Shown here: positions 46,145 through 55,832 of the stretch, piece after piece
Position numbering within the stretch: the first letter of the stretch is position 1
How the letters are laid out: every line of letters starts with the position of its first letter
Assembly (NCBI RefSeq): GCF_040892595.1
Contig: NZ_JBFRYB010000001.1
Span: 3,348,001 to 3,412,000 of the forward strand
DNA: 64,000 nucleotides
Origin: Zhongshania sp. R06B22
GTDB lineage: Bacteria > Pseudomonadota > Gammaproteobacteria > Pseudomonadales > Spongiibacteraceae
Reading direction: 5' to 3'
Program-made: the position numbers and the translations under genes
The notes under the pieces: model-generated
Databases searched by the model: none
The model's input: only the letters and a program-made list of their open reading frames with translations
What the model was told of the DNA's origin: nothing

Positions 46145-46650
46145 TGAGCAGCACCTCGCTCTAGCGCCCTCACAGCCAAGGACACCTTCCCAAACTTGGC
46201 CTCCACACAGGTCGCAAGCACCTTCTTTAATAAGTGATACGGCGTTTTGTGATCGGCAACAATATTGACATCCAACATTGGCGCCTCACTCTGACTAAAA
46301 TCTCTATCAGTTTCACTCATCCGGGAATTAAGTATTGTCGCCAATGATGCGAGGGTTCGGGTATCTTCAGACAAGGCGGCCTCAACGCTCATAACAACAA
46401 TATCATCGACTAATATACTTCTATCACTTATAGCAACCGCCACTGTCCGCTTAGCTTTTTCTTGCGATATGGAATCTGGCAATTTTAAGTTCTGATACTC
46501 CGGGATAACCTCTACAACTAGCGCATTAACAAGAAGGTAACAAACCAGAATCGCAAATATATCTATCAGCGACACGACATTAATTGATACCTGTCGCTTA
46601 GCCTGTTTAAGCTTACGCAGGGTACGTCTATCGCTAGCGGTAGTACTCAT
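46141..46650 (-). CDS. ExbD/TolR-family motor protein, second copy
   Basis: This 169-residue ExbD/TolR protein has a single N-terminal span (about residues 23-45, starting VSINVVSLIDIFAILVCYLLV) with the proton-linked Asp in LIDIF, and a periplasmic domain. It overlaps the preceding ExbD gene and the following AgmX-like gene by four bases each. Two different ExbD genes side by side are also found in Agl- and Gld-like systems, where the motor uses a mixed pair. Confidence 0.88.
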   Translation of the reverse strand: MSTTASDRRTLRKLKQAKRQVSINVVSLIDIFAILVCYLLVNALVVEVIPEYQNLKLPDSISQEKAKRTVAVAISDRSILVDDIVVMSVEAALSEDTRTLASLATILNSRMSETDRDFSQSEAPMLDVNIVADHKTPYHLLKKVLATCVEAKFGKVSLAVRALERGAAQ

Positions 46651-47228
46651 TTTTCACCCCTACCGTCATTATTAAAATTTTGGGCGGCAATGTCGCCCAT
46701 GGAAATAGCGGGAAAAAGGCGAGCTTCGGTCTCGGCAACTCCCACCGACGGATACATTCTTATACTATCCATCACACGTATTATCTGCTCGTACGGCACG
46801 GCGTCTTCCACTAGCAAAGTCACCCGTTCTTCCGTCGGATAGCTGGCCTTAATTGAAACTAACAGCTCAGTCAACGACGCCGCATCCACTTGTCCATCCA
46901 CATGAGAAAAACGGCTTTGAGTTTCTCCTTGAGCGATCAGCACCTGGTCTTCAAACAAACTCACCGTCAGCTGAAAGTTATCGGTCGCGGCGACCGGAGT
47001 ATTACTGCCTAGCGGAATTGTCAAATTTAAGGTGCTAAGTTTAGTGGCTGAAATTGATGAGCCCACTAGTAGAAAAAACACTAGCACCGCAAATATATCG
47101 ATCATTGAAACGATATTAAGGTCGCTGTGAGCAGATGCTTTCAATTTTCTTTTCATCCGACGGGACCGATGTGAGTGCCGATTATCGAGCTCTTCAAAAT
47201 CCGCTTCAGCTTGAAATAATGACGTCAC
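46647..47228 (-). CDS. ExbD/TolR-family motor protein, first copy
   Basis: The 193-residue protein has a basic cytosolic N-terminus, one span with the conserved Asp (LNIVSMIDIFAVLVFFLLVG), and a periplasmic domain ending in QIIRVMDSIR and GVAETEARLFP, typical of ExbD. It overlaps the second ExbD gene as ATGA and follows ExbB by about 40 bases. Confidence 0.88.
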   Translation of the reverse strand: MTSLFQAEADFEELDNRHSHRSRRMKRKLKASAHSDLNIVSMIDIFAVLVFFLLVGSSISATKLSTLNLTIPLGSNTPVAATDNFQLTVSLFEDQVLIAQGETQSRFSHVDGQVDAASLTELLVSIKASYPTEERVTLLVEDAVPYEQIIRVMDSIRMYPSVGVAETEARLFPAISMGDIAAQNFNNDGRGEK

Positions 47229-47270
47229 AGCAAGCTCCTTAACATATACCTAAAAACCAAGTTAACTAAA

Positions 47271-47918
47271 CTACTTAAAATTTACCGCGTCGCCACTACT
47301 AAGCAGTGACACAAATCTTGCGCACGCTGATTCCAAGGTATTTACCACCTCCTCAGCCTGAGTCTGTAAATACGCATGAGCAAACAAACTGGGGATAGCG
47401 ACTATTAGACCAAAGGCCGTAGAACTCATCGCCTCAGAAATGCCCGCCGAAAGTAAGTTTGCTTTTTCAACGGGATCCACATTACCCAAGGCACCGAAGG
47501 CACCAATCAAACCCAATACCGTGCCAAGCAATCCTAACAAGGTGGCAACATTTGAAAATGTGGCCAAATAATGCGTTCTGCGTTCAATGGCCGGTAATAT
47601 TGACATGAGGCTATCTTCGGTTGCTATTTCTAAGTCGCTGCGTCGCCTCGCCGTGCTTACTCGCTCCAAGCCTTCGCTTAAAATCCGAGCAACAGCAATT
47701 TTCGATCCACTAACCACTAGCTTAGCTTCAGCCAAATCGCTACTGGCAAGCAAGGGAGACACCCTGGCCCACAAACGGCGATTTTCTCTAAGTGATTTAC
47801 CCAGAAAAATAAAGCGCTCAATGCTAATCGCTATAGACAAGGCGAGCACCAGAGCAATGGGATACATGAAGGGTCCGCCATCATTAAAAAACATAACAAA
47901 ACTACTTATGGCATCCAT
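47271..47918 (-). CDS. MotA/TolQ/ExbB-family proton channel protein
   Basis: The 215-residue protein has three spans: one near the N-terminus and two flanking the conserved block LATFSNVATLLGLLGTVLGLIGAF, then SEAMSSTAFGLIVAIPSLFA. With the ExbD pair it should form a proton-driven motor. The ATG at 47918 has GAGGA six bases before it and is preferred over the ATG at 47924. It heads the motor part of the operon. Confidence 0.9.
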   Translation of the reverse strand: MDAISSFVMFFNDGGPFMYPIALVLALSIAISIERFIFLGKSLRENRRLWARVSPLLASSDLAEAKLVVSGSKIAVARILSEGLERVSTARRRSDLEIATEDSLMSILPAIERRTHYLATFSNVATLLGLLGTVLGLIGAFGALGNVDPVEKANLLSAGISEAMSSTAFGLIVAIPSLFAHAYLQTQAEEVVNTLESACARFVSLLSSGDAVNFK

Positions 47919-47969
47919 ATACATTCCTCATCGATAATCACAATAATACGTTCATTCATTTACAAGCCC

Positions 47970-48275
47970 TTACCAGTTATTTCTTTGCAAGCGCCATATT
48001 TTGTAGTCCCGCCGTGCTTGGTGCCATTCTGACTTAAGCTTGAATTTCACCGGATCCACAGCTTCAAAATTTTCGCTTAAGAGTCGCGGCGGGCGATCAA
48101 TATCGCTCGCTTGCTCATTGCTCCATGGCATAAGGTATAAACCTACCGCTGCCGCAGCATCACCATGAACCGTCATACCCATCACGACATCTTTAGTAAT
48201 GGTATGGCTGTCATCATTAGCGACCGCTGTAGACGTGATGAACATCAAAGCGATGACAAGCAAAGCATCTCTCAT
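47970..48275 (-). CDS. Small exported protein in the motor/TPR operon, function unknown
   Basis: This 101-residue protein has a signal peptide (ending TAVAND) and no family I recognise. The mature part carries MGMTVHGDAAAAVGLYLMPWSNE and a basic, aromatic C-terminus with the pattern WHQARRDYKIWRLQRNNW. It is coupled to the TPR lipoprotein by an ATGA overlap and precedes ExbB, so it is probably a periplasmic component of the same complex. Confidence 0.6.
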   Translation of the reverse strand: MRDALLVIALMFITSTAVANDDSHTITKDVVMGMTVHGDAAAAVGLYLMPWSNEQASDIDRPPRLLSENFEAVDPVKFKLKSEWHQARRDYKIWRLQRNNW

Positions 48276-48868
48276 CTATCGACCTCACTATTTGAAGCGA
48301 CATAATTAATACTTTCTTCAAGATTGCGGATCCAGGCACTCACCAAGGTATTTTCTGCATTTGTTTGCGACTGGTAAATTCGATAATGTTCGAGCGCCTC
48401 TTTAGGTCGACGCATACTTGACTCATACAGCATCGCGAGATTCAAATGCGCGTCGGAGTATGCGGGATCGATTTCGATTGCCCGCAAATACCACGCAGAA
48501 GCGGACTTATAGTCTTTTTTCACGGAACTCAGATATCCCATCCAGTTCATTGCGATGGTATTTTTGGGGCGGCGCTTTAGCGCCTCACTAAAGTAGCGTT
48601 CGGCCGCCACATAATCGCGCTGTCCAGCATAGATAATACCGAGATTGGTCCAAGGCCCAGTGTAATTTGGGGCGCTTTCGGTAATGGACTCTAGCGCTGT
48701 TTTTGCCGTTTCAAAGTCACCGGCCTGCATCGCGGCTATCGCACGCTTGAACTCTGCCGAGTACCGTGGTTTCGACTGATCGTGCCCCAGCTGCGACTCG
48801 GTACTTGCGCAAGCAAGCAGTAAAGTAGATAGGCATACAATGCAGATAATTTTAAAATAGGGAATCAT
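48272..48868 (-). CDS. TPR lipoprotein
   Basis: A signal peptide with lipobox LLLAC leads to about four tetratricopeptide repeats (for example TGPWTNLGIIYAGQRDYVAAERYFSEALK-type units, in the order PWTNLG, AMNWMG and AHLNLAML). TPR lipoproteins commonly scaffold envelope machines. I place the start at 48868 (198 residues) because the lipobox then sits at residue 20; ten more in-frame codons exist upstream. It overlaps the 979-residue TPR gene by 17 bases. Confidence 0.8.
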   Translation of the reverse strand: MIPYFKIICIVCLSTLLLACASTESQLGHDQSKPRYSAEFKRAIAAMQAGDFETAKTALESITESAPNYTGPWTNLGIIYAGQRDYVAAERYFSEALKRRPKNTIAMNWMGYLSSVKKDYKSASAWYLRAIEIDPAYSDAHLNLAMLYESSMRRPKEALEHYRIYQSQTNAENTLVSAWIRNLEESINYVASNSEVDR

Positions 48869-51791
48869 AAACTTTCTCAAGCTGAGGCTGTTTGCCATAT
48901 TTTGCGGGCGCCAATTTTGCTAATGCCATTAAGCTATTACGTACGCCTGAGGTCCACACACCCTGCTTCACCAGCGCCATATTTGACTCGTATTCCGCGA
49001 TGGCTTTTTCTTCAAAGGGATAAGCCTGCTCTTCCAATAAAATCATGTATTGCTCAAGTACATCACCGTCCAATTTTTTAGGCACTTCAGACTCAAGTAA
49101 AGCGCTTGCAAAATGGCGGTACAATTCTCCCAGCTCATAATTAGCCGATGTTGTAATGTCTGAAAAACCGAAAGACGCAGATTTCGCCAGCGAGCCAATC
49201 GCTTTTTCCATTGCCGCCCGTCTGCGCGGCAAGCTCTTATCAATAGGCAGTGACAAAGAAATACTGTTCGCTGTACGCACATCCGCCATCGCCAATTTAA
49301 AACTGGCATCTGCAGCCATCAACTGCGAACTCTCGTTGTCTCCGCCCGCCACCTCGTCAGCTACGATAAGGGCGCGTAACCATATAAACTGGCTTTCCGA
49401 ATTTATTGGATATAACTCAGCAAGAAGTAAGCGCGTCTTTTGGGCATCCTCCAGCGGCAGCGGATAACTATGTAAATAGACCTTTAGGACTCTTTCTCCA
49501 TCACGACGCAGGCCAGCCGAGATATACAGATTGCCAGCTGTTAGCTGCGCCGTTCTGCGCAGATCTGCAGATGCTGCAGTCCGCCCTGCGAGTCGCTCAT
49601 ACACTTTTGCCGCGCGCCCTGGCCTTGCCGATTTTTGATAAGCCGTTGCCAACATTTTATCGGCGTCAATAATCATACTGTGTTCAATAAATTCAGTAGT
49701 GAAACGCTCTAAAACTTGCGCGCTTTGAGCCCAGTCACTGACTTCAAATAATTGCCCTGCAGCATTGTAAGTCGCCTCAGCCACTAAGCTCCTATCTGCT
49801 GACAAGCTTGCTGATCGCTGAAATAAAACAGCCGCGAGCCTAGCCTTGCCCTCTGTTCTCGCAAGCTCTGCTTGGCGATATACGGATATTGCCAGGCGAC
49901 TCTGAGCGACGGTTTTCAATTCCCTGTCTTCGTCGCCTAGGCGAGGCACCAAAGCGGTGTAGAATGTTTCGGAATTCGAGAAGTCACTACTCAAGAAATA
50001 GCTGTCCGCTAGCAGACCAAGCGCCTTTGTATGCAACTCCTCATCAGTCCATTTACCATCTTCAAAGAGCGGCAGACAAATCTCGATCACCGCGTCAAAA
50101 CGTCTTAGTTCATAGTAATCTTCAGCGGCAGCAAGCAGCACAAACGAGCGCTGGGGGTGATCTGGAAAACGGCTGGCAAGCAAGGATATTGCATCAAACA
50201 CCTGAGCATGTGCCTCGCTGATGCTCTGCTCGGATGCGCGCTCCCTCTTCAAACTTTCATACCACTGACGATACGACTTTACTTGCGCCAAAGCAGAATC
50301 ACCGGCACTTAGCGAGTCTTTATACTGATAAGCCAACTTTCCATATTGAAGAGCAGCCTCATTAAATCGCTCAGCCTCGTACAGTGAATCAGCATAGTGA
50401 CCAAGTAGACTCTGGATCTCTTGATCCTCGGGGAAGGCCGTAATAATCGCCAGATAGCGATCAGCAACCTTTGAAAAATGCTGCTTAGCACCGGCTGCGC
50501 CGTCTTCTGCCAATTGTTGGGCTTGGGCATGCCGGAAGGTCGCGATGTCATTCATATAACTGCGTATTCGCAGCCGATGACTATCAGGGGTAGTTTCGTC
50601 CTGCCAAACCGGAGTCTCCGGGCCATAGCTAAGTAGATATTGCTCTTGGCCGGCAACCGCTAAATCCTTAAAGCCACCATCGAGATAAGAATCTATTGCC
50701 AATTCACTGAAGGACTGCGCTAAGGCGTGCGCAGGATGCAGGCTAGCAAATGATTCATAAACACTGGCCGCGTCGGTGTAACGTTTTTCACCTGCAAATA
50801 TGGCGGCGAGTGTGCGATAAATCACCGGGTAGTAGTATTGATATTGTTCGCTATCGTCGGCGTGAGCAAAATAGTTATTAATGCCGTCTATCGCCGCATA
50901 CTTTGAAAAGGCCTTGCTCATGCCCCGAACCGCATCGCGGACTAGCTCAGCTTTGTTCTCAGGTGCAAAAACCAGAATTTCATCAAGACTGCTAATCTCT
51001 GTATCGATATTCAACTCATCTAGAATTTTTGAAAAGGTCGTCACTGAGTCACTATATTCATCTAACTGGTAATAAGTCCACGCCAGTTTATACTGCGCTA
51101 ACCACCAATATTCCTTAGCTGAATCACCTTCGGTAATACGTCTATACTCCACCACCGCTTCACCGTAGCGCTTACGCAGATACAGCATTTCAGCGGCCCT
51201 AAAGGAGGACTCCCTAAGCCGCTTTGACTGCGGATATTCAAGGGCCAAACGCCTTAGGGAATCGATAGCACGATCATCGTGGTCACTTAAATCATAGGCT
51301 CTTGCTAGCTGGTACAACACCAAGTCGGCCGCTCTATAATCTGGGTACTCTTTAAGTAGTCGGGAATATAACTGGCTTGCGGCCTGCAATTCTCGCCTAA
51401 GCTCATTCTCCTTGCTGACGACATCGTCAGATTCTGCAAGTTGCGCATCTACAAATTCAACTCTAAGATCCGCGGCGCGCCGCATAGCTTCGGCTTTTAT
51501 CGCCGGAGCGGCGTTGATACTAATGACTCGCTCATAGTGTTCAATAGCGGCCAGTCTCGCTTCATCAATGGTTTGTTCTATGTTTGAAATTTCTTGCTTC
51601 GGCGCTGCACTTAAAATCAGCCGATCCGGGTTCTGCGCATTCCTATCCAAAAGCTCGCCAATGGTTTGCCTGTCACCATCGACCGAGGCCTGCGCCTGCC
51701 ACGAAACACAAAAAATCAGCAGCAATAGTATTTTCATCGAATAGAACGGTGAGTTCTCGAGGAGTTTATTGAAGCGATTATCAAATATCAT
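48852..51791 (-). CDS. Large exported TPR protein (979 residues)
   Basis: This is a periplasmic scaffold with many helical TPR-like repeats along its length (for example LVLYQLARAYDLSDHDDRAIDSLRRL and SLLGHYADSLYEAERFNEAALQYGKL). The signal segment (ILLLLIFCVSWQAQAS) begins at residue 19, and the start is coupled to the previous gene as ATGA. Repeats of this kind act in gliding or secretion complexes with ExbB/ExbD and AgmX, such as AglT/GltE-type proteins, but the exact equivalence is uncertain. Confidence 0.78.
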   Translation of the reverse strand: MIFDNRFNKLLENSPFYSMKILLLLIFCVSWQAQASVDGDRQTIGELLDRNAQNPDRLILSAAPKQEISNIEQTIDEARLAAIEHYERVISINAAPAIKAEAMRRAADLRVEFVDAQLAESDDVVSKENELRRELQAASQLYSRLLKEYPDYRAADLVLYQLARAYDLSDHDDRAIDSLRRLALEYPQSKRLRESSFRAAEMLYLRKRYGEAVVEYRRITEGDSAKEYWWLAQYKLAWTYYQLDEYSDSVTTFSKILDELNIDTEISSLDEILVFAPENKAELVRDAVRGMSKAFSKYAAIDGINNYFAHADDSEQYQYYYPVIYRTLAAIFAGEKRYTDAASVYESFASLHPAHALAQSFSELAIDSYLDGGFKDLAVAGQEQYLLSYGPETPVWQDETTPDSHRLRIRSYMNDIATFRHAQAQQLAEDGAAGAKQHFSKVADRYLAIITAFPEDQEIQSLLGHYADSLYEAERFNEAALQYGKLAYQYKDSLSAGDSALAQVKSYRQWYESLKRERASEQSISEAHAQVFDAISLLASRFPDHPQRSFVLLAAAEDYYELRRFDAVIEICLPLFEDGKWTDEELHTKALGLLADSYFLSSDFSNSETFYTALVPRLGDEDRELKTVAQSRLAISVYRQAELARTEGKARLAAVLFQRSASLSADRSLVAEATYNAAGQLFEVSDWAQSAQVLERFTTEFIEHSMIIDADKMLATAYQKSARPGRAAKVYERLAGRTAASADLRRTAQLTAGNLYISAGLRRDGERVLKVYLHSYPLPLEDAQKTRLLLAELYPINSESQFIWLRALIVADEVAGGDNESSQLMAADASFKLAMADVRTANSISLSLPIDKSLPRRRAAMEKAIGSLAKSASFGFSDITTSANYELGELYRHFASALLESEVPKKLDGDVLEQYMILLEEQAYPFEEKAIAEYESNMALVKQGVWTSGVRNSLMALAKLAPAKYGKQPQLEKVYDSLF

Positions 51792-53197
51792 GATTCGTTT
51801 TCACTCCACACCACATCCAGCAACTGGCTACGAAGGCGCTCATAACTTCTAGCCAGGGCAAATTCGGCTTCTGCCGAATAGGCCTCAGTCCGGCGTCGAT
51901 ACTCACCGATTCGCAGTAACGCCAGATTCTCAAGTGCTTCTGAGCGATGCGAGCGATGCTTATCTATCTCCGCCAAAAGAGCTCTAGCTAGCGCGCGCGC
52001 ATCATCCAGCTTGGCGCTGCGAAGTGAGCTGTTAGCGTCCAATACCGTATCGTCAATCGCGGATTTTAAGCGAGCATGAATCAGATCTAGCTGGCGAAGT
52101 TCCGCAAGCGCTTGGTGAAAACCCGGAGCATCGAGTAATAGCTTCAAATAACCCGTCGTTCTACTTGCTGTTAAATCACTAAGCCAGATATCCCAGCCAT
52201 TGTTCTCCTGTGCTCCGACCCCAAGAATATTTTTTACTAGACCGCCACTACGGATATCTTTTTCGATAAATGCCAACTCAGCGTCGGCGTGCTTTAGACG
52301 ATCGATAGCAGAAATATAATATTGCTCCGACCTCGCCACTTGGCCATCCCAGTGGAGCATTACATAAGGAATGATTAACATGACTTCCTGCACCGCGGGA
52401 TCTAGGGTGTCGCGGCTTAACAGTTCCATCCACGGTACCATCGCTGCAAGAAGATCTTCCTCCTTCTCGCCCTTCGCGATGGCCCCAGCTCGACGAAACG
52501 GCGACTCTCTGCGCGACCATGCAATATCATCATCGGATCCCGACCAGAGATAATCACCAGCCAAAGTATCGTAGACATTAGTACTTTCTGACGCGCTTTT
52601 CTCCAGAGTGGTATTCGGGCTGAGCATGGCCCAACCCAACCCCACTAAGGCCCTGTTGGCGTAGATACTTAAACGTCTAACTTGACGAAAATGATCAATT
52701 GCACCGAACTGATCACCAGTTTCTGCAAGGTAGTATCCCAATATTAAATTGGTCTTATCCTTTAAAAAAATATGATCTATTTCGGTATATTCGCCAGCGG
52801 TAATCTCTCGCAATACTTCCACCCCAGCCAAGGGTGTATTCGATTTGAGGAGTGACACACCAAGATTATAATTGTCGTAGATGGCGTCATTAACCATCTG
52901 GCCACTATCATGTTTTATCAGCGACACCAACGGCGTAGCAATATCCGTTAAATCTACGTTTAATTCAGAGACTGCAGCTTGTAGCGCAACTTTTAACTCT
53001 GACGAAATAGCCAATTTGCCGCTCTGCTTCTGCGCTTCGGCAAATGCAGCAAGGGCATCAAAGGGTTTATGAGTCCGCGCATTGAAATACGCCGCCCGCA
53101 GTCGAGGGTCTTCACTTATTCCAGACGAATCGTTTTGAGCCAACACTGACGAACTTGCAGACAACAGTATTAGGGTAAGTAAGATAACTGATTTCAT
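51788..53197 (-). CDS. Exported helical repeat protein in the motor/TPR operon
   Basis: The 469-residue protein has a clean signal peptide (MKSVILLTLILLSASSSVLAQ) and a helical, TPR-like mature part (for example FGAIDHFRQVRRLSIYANRALVGLGWAML). I do not recognise a named family. The ATG at 53197 overlaps the preceding gene's TGA as ATGA, and its own stop overlaps the next start likewise. It is likely a periplasmic piece of the same complex. Confidence 0.65.
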   Translation of the reverse strand: MKSVILLTLILLSASSSVLAQNDSSGISEDPRLRAAYFNARTHKPFDALAAFAEAQKQSGKLAISSELKVALQAAVSELNVDLTDIATPLVSLIKHDSGQMVNDAIYDNYNLGVSLLKSNTPLAGVEVLREITAGEYTEIDHIFLKDKTNLILGYYLAETGDQFGAIDHFRQVRRLSIYANRALVGLGWAMLSPNTTLEKSASESTNVYDTLAGDYLWSGSDDDIAWSRRESPFRRAGAIAKGEKEEDLLAAMVPWMELLSRDTLDPAVQEVMLIIPYVMLHWDGQVARSEQYYISAIDRLKHADAELAFIEKDIRSGGLVKNILGVGAQENNGWDIWLSDLTASRTTGYLKLLLDAPGFHQALAELRQLDLIHARLKSAIDDTVLDANSSLRSAKLDDARALARALLAEIDKHRSHRSEALENLALLRIGEYRRRTEAYSAEAEFALARSYERLRSQLLDVVWSENES

Positions 53198-53730
53198 AAG
53201 CTGGGCCGCCAATCGCTCACGACCAACTCGGCGCCACCTAACATTTTCTTTAAGCCGTCGCTAAGCAAGCTTAGTTCTATATGAATTTCATCATCAACTT
53301 TGACATATTGATCTATACTGGGGAAAATTCGTTTAGTACTGGGTCCAGCGTTACTCGCCAGGGCAACAATCTCCGCCCGGATTCTATGATCACCCGCGGG
53401 CAAATTAAATCTACCGATTTCATGCAGCCCCCCCTCTAATAGAACATGCGACTCCATTTCACTATAAACGTATCGAACTGGAGCATTGTCGTCGATTTGG
53501 ATTTTTGCAGCCTGCACAACAAAGGCATCGGTCTGACTACCCACATAAATATGAATAGGCTTAAGTACGGTTTCGGCATCACGCTTTAAATGCTGAATAC
53601 TGGCATACAGGTTTAGGGCATCAATCTTTACACGCGCCGTATCAAAATCATCAGAAAATAACGATACCGACTTAAAAGCCAATATAATCACCATCAGAAA
53701 TTGTATTTTGCTTAAAGAAAAACACACCAT
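53194..53730 (-). CDS. First gene of the motor/TPR operon, exported protein of unknown function
   Basis: This 178-residue protein has an N-terminal hydrophobic segment (LSKIQFLMVIILAFKSVSLF) and a beta-rich remainder (IHIYVGSQTDAFVVQAAKIQIDDN, then HRIRAEIVAL). I do not recognise the family. The ATG at 53730 is a choice made for the signal; no strong ribosome site is visible, and the frame reaches 53805 with a TTG. It is the promoter-proximal gene of the nine-gene operon. Confidence 0.55.
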   Translation of the reverse strand: MVCFSLSKIQFLMVIILAFKSVSLFSDDFDTARVKIDALNLYASIQHLKRDAETVLKPIHIYVGSQTDAFVVQAAKIQIDDNAPVRYVYSEMESHVLLEGGLHEIGRFNLPAGDHRIRAEIVALASNAGPSTKRIFPSIDQYVKVDDEIHIELSLLSDGLKKMLGGAELVVSDWRPSL

Positions 53731-54079
53731 AACTACGCCGCCAGAATTTACTGATACTCGCCTTAAAAGAGAACTACGGCTTAGTGTTAGCAAGAGGCGC
53801 GCCAAGGATTTTTAGTCGCGAAATATTTACTGACTGAGCGTGATTTCTGATTACTTGATCACGATAAATGTGGGCTAAGACACAAAACACCGGCAGCCGA
53901 GGGAGAGTCTAAGACAGATACAGCGTGGCACTCTGCCCGAATAACTCGCAAACGCACCAAACTGGAACGCAAATCCAGTCGAGAAAAATTCATCTGCCGC
54001 ACCACAACTGCACAGCGCATAAAGTCTGCTATCAGGTCTTTCTTAAATGCGCTATCCAGCCATTCAAGCCGAAAGCCAG
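53731..54079. other. Leader and promoter region of the motor/TPR operon
   Basis: About 350 bases. The inverted repeat CGTGAT...ATCACG (53839-53863) and a CRP/Vfr-like TGTGG-N6-ACACA at 53869-53884 are the visible signals. A frame at 53859-54107 overlaps the kinase end and lacks a start signal, so I do not call it. Confidence 0.35.
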
Positions 54080-55798
54080 CTAACGAAGCAGACTCCACAA
54101 CAGACACAGCAGCAAAAATAGCGAGATCCCTTGCCAGGTGCGCAGGGGATTTCGGGTCAGCAGCGGCTGAAAGGTGTCTTTCATAAATTCCGGATTGGGA
54201 TTCGCCAAGTCGTATACAAACTCAGACACGTCGCTGTAACGCAGCTCCGGACTGATACTTAAGGCGCGCGCCAATGAGGCGTCCAGCCACAGCGGTACGT
54301 GGGCGTTGTAAGCGCATGCGGAGACATACTCCATGCGCGAAAACGCAATCGTCGTCGCGCAGTTTTGCAGTCGACCCTGATACGGCAGCTGTCCAGTAAG
54401 CATTTCAAAAACAATCGCAGCCAATGAGAACTGATCGGCTCGACCGCTCGGCCGCCGACCTAGAATATGCTCTGGGGCAGAGTACTGCGCCGTTCCCAAA
54501 ACTTTGTCGCGCTCAATAGGCACTGCTATCTCGGCGAGACCAGCCACGTAACAGGAACCAAAATCGATTATTTTCACCGCGCCATCATCGCCAACTAAAA
54601 TATTATCTGGCTTGATATCTTGATGAAAAGTATCTCGTCGATGCATAGCTTGCAGGCCTTTAGCGACCGGCAGAATAATATCGAGCATCACCTGGGTCGC
54701 TGGCTTTGGGTGTTTTTGCATCCACTGCCCCAGTGTTAATCCGGGCGAGTAGTCTGACAAATAATATAAATAGCTTGGCGTTTTTGGCGGCTCAATCACC
54801 TCGATCACGTAATCACTCTGAATTCGCCGGCCGATCCAACTCTCTAATATAAAACGCTCTATATACGCAGGATCATCATTAAAATTTGGGGAGGGTGTCT
54901 TCATTACGTAGCGCCGATCTGCGAGCGGATCAAACACTTTGTAGAGCTGACTGCGCGGGCTAGCATGGATTTCGGCTTCGACTAGCAAACCATCGACCAC
55001 CATGCCTGCGCTTAACGGCGGTGGAAATGGCAGCTCTGTAAGCTTGCGATATACGTCGCCAGCATCCGCCAACGGCAAAGCATCAACCCGCAATAACTGG
55101 CAGCTCAAATTATCATCACTGCCCGCCGCCAATGCTTCATCAATTAAACACTGCCCTGCGACATCGAGCTCGTCGCCATGCTCGGCGATCAAAGCCTGCA
55201 TGCGACTACTACTGAGCACATCGTGAATTCCGTCGGTGCTTAAAACGAAGACATCACCAACCGCGACATCTGCGGCGCGGTAGTCGACATCTAGCTTAAC
55301 ATCGAGACCCATAGCGCGGGTCAGATAAGACTGACCACGGCCAACTGGCATGGCGTGGTCGCGGGTGAGCTGCTCGAGAACTCCCTCTCTTAAGCGGTAT
55401 ACCCGACTGTCACCAACATGAAATATATGCGCGGTTTGGGATTTAAAAATAGCGATACTAAGGGTGGAAACATAGCCTTTCTCAGCCTGCATATAATGCT
55501 GGCCCTGACCATATAACCAACGATTAAGGGCCGTCAGAACTTGCTGAGCAGACCGCTTTACCGACCAGGAATCTGGCGTTGAATAGTAATCACTTAAAAA
55601 TCCGGTCACACACGTTTCTGCCGCCTCCTTGCCCGCCTCAGCAGCGGAGACACCATCTGCAATAATAGCCACCGCACCTTTGGTGGTGATTTGATCCTTT
55701 TCTGGCACGCGAATGCCTAAGCTATCTTCGTTAACCGGTTTTTGCCCAGCACTGCTGTGCTGGGCTATCGACAATTTCAAACCGCCATCAAAGTGCAT
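54080..55798 (-). CDS. Bifunctional PP2C phosphatase / Ser-Thr protein kinase, membrane-anchored
   Basis: Residues 1-240 form a PP2C phosphatase with metal-binding Asp residues in IADGVS (Asp48), STDG (Asp189) and GSDDN (Asp228/229). Residues 265-540 form a Hanks-type kinase with Lys300, catalytic HQDIKPDN (Asp394, Asn399) and DFG at 412-414. A single C-terminal span (about 553-571) anchors it with both domains inside the cell. Kinase-phosphatase fusions beside nitrate transporter genes are seen in Pseudomonas and relatives, but their target is not known to me. It lies 34 bases after the nitrate transporter gene and is probably cotranscribed. Confidence 0.9.
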   Translation of the reverse strand: MHFDGGLKLSIAQHSSAGQKPVNEDSLGIRVPEKDQITTKGAVAIIADGVSAAEAGKEAAETCVTGFLSDYYSTPDSWSVKRSAQQVLTALNRWLYGQGQHYMQAEKGYVSTLSIAIFKSQTAHIFHVGDSRVYRLREGVLEQLTRDHAMPVGRGQSYLTRAMGLDVKLDVDYRAADVAVGDVFVLSTDGIHDVLSSSRMQALIAEHGDELDVAGQCLIDEALAAGSDDNLSCQLLRVDALPLADAGDVYRKLTELPFPPPLSAGMVVDGLLVEAEIHASPRSQLYKVFDPLADRRYVMKTPSPNFNDDPAYIERFILESWIGRRIQSDYVIEVIEPPKTPSYLYYLSDYSPGLTLGQWMQKHPKPATQVMLDIILPVAKGLQAMHRRDTFHQDIKPDNILVGDDGAVKIIDFGSCYVAGLAEIAVPIERDKVLGTAQYSAPEHILGRRPSGRADQFSLAAIVFEMLTGQLPYQGRLQNCATTIAFSRMEYVSACAYNAHVPLWLDASLARALSISPELRYSDVSEFVYDLANPNPEFMKDTFQPLLTRNPLRTWQGISLFLLLCLLWSLLR

Positions 55799-55832
55799 TG
55801 GGTATGTTCCAGAAAGGATGCTGTTACTAACC

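Noticed and set aside
53859..54107. 82-codon frame overlapping the 3' end of the kinase gene
   Set aside because: GTG start inside another gene and no ribosome site; somewhat protein-like but unsupported.
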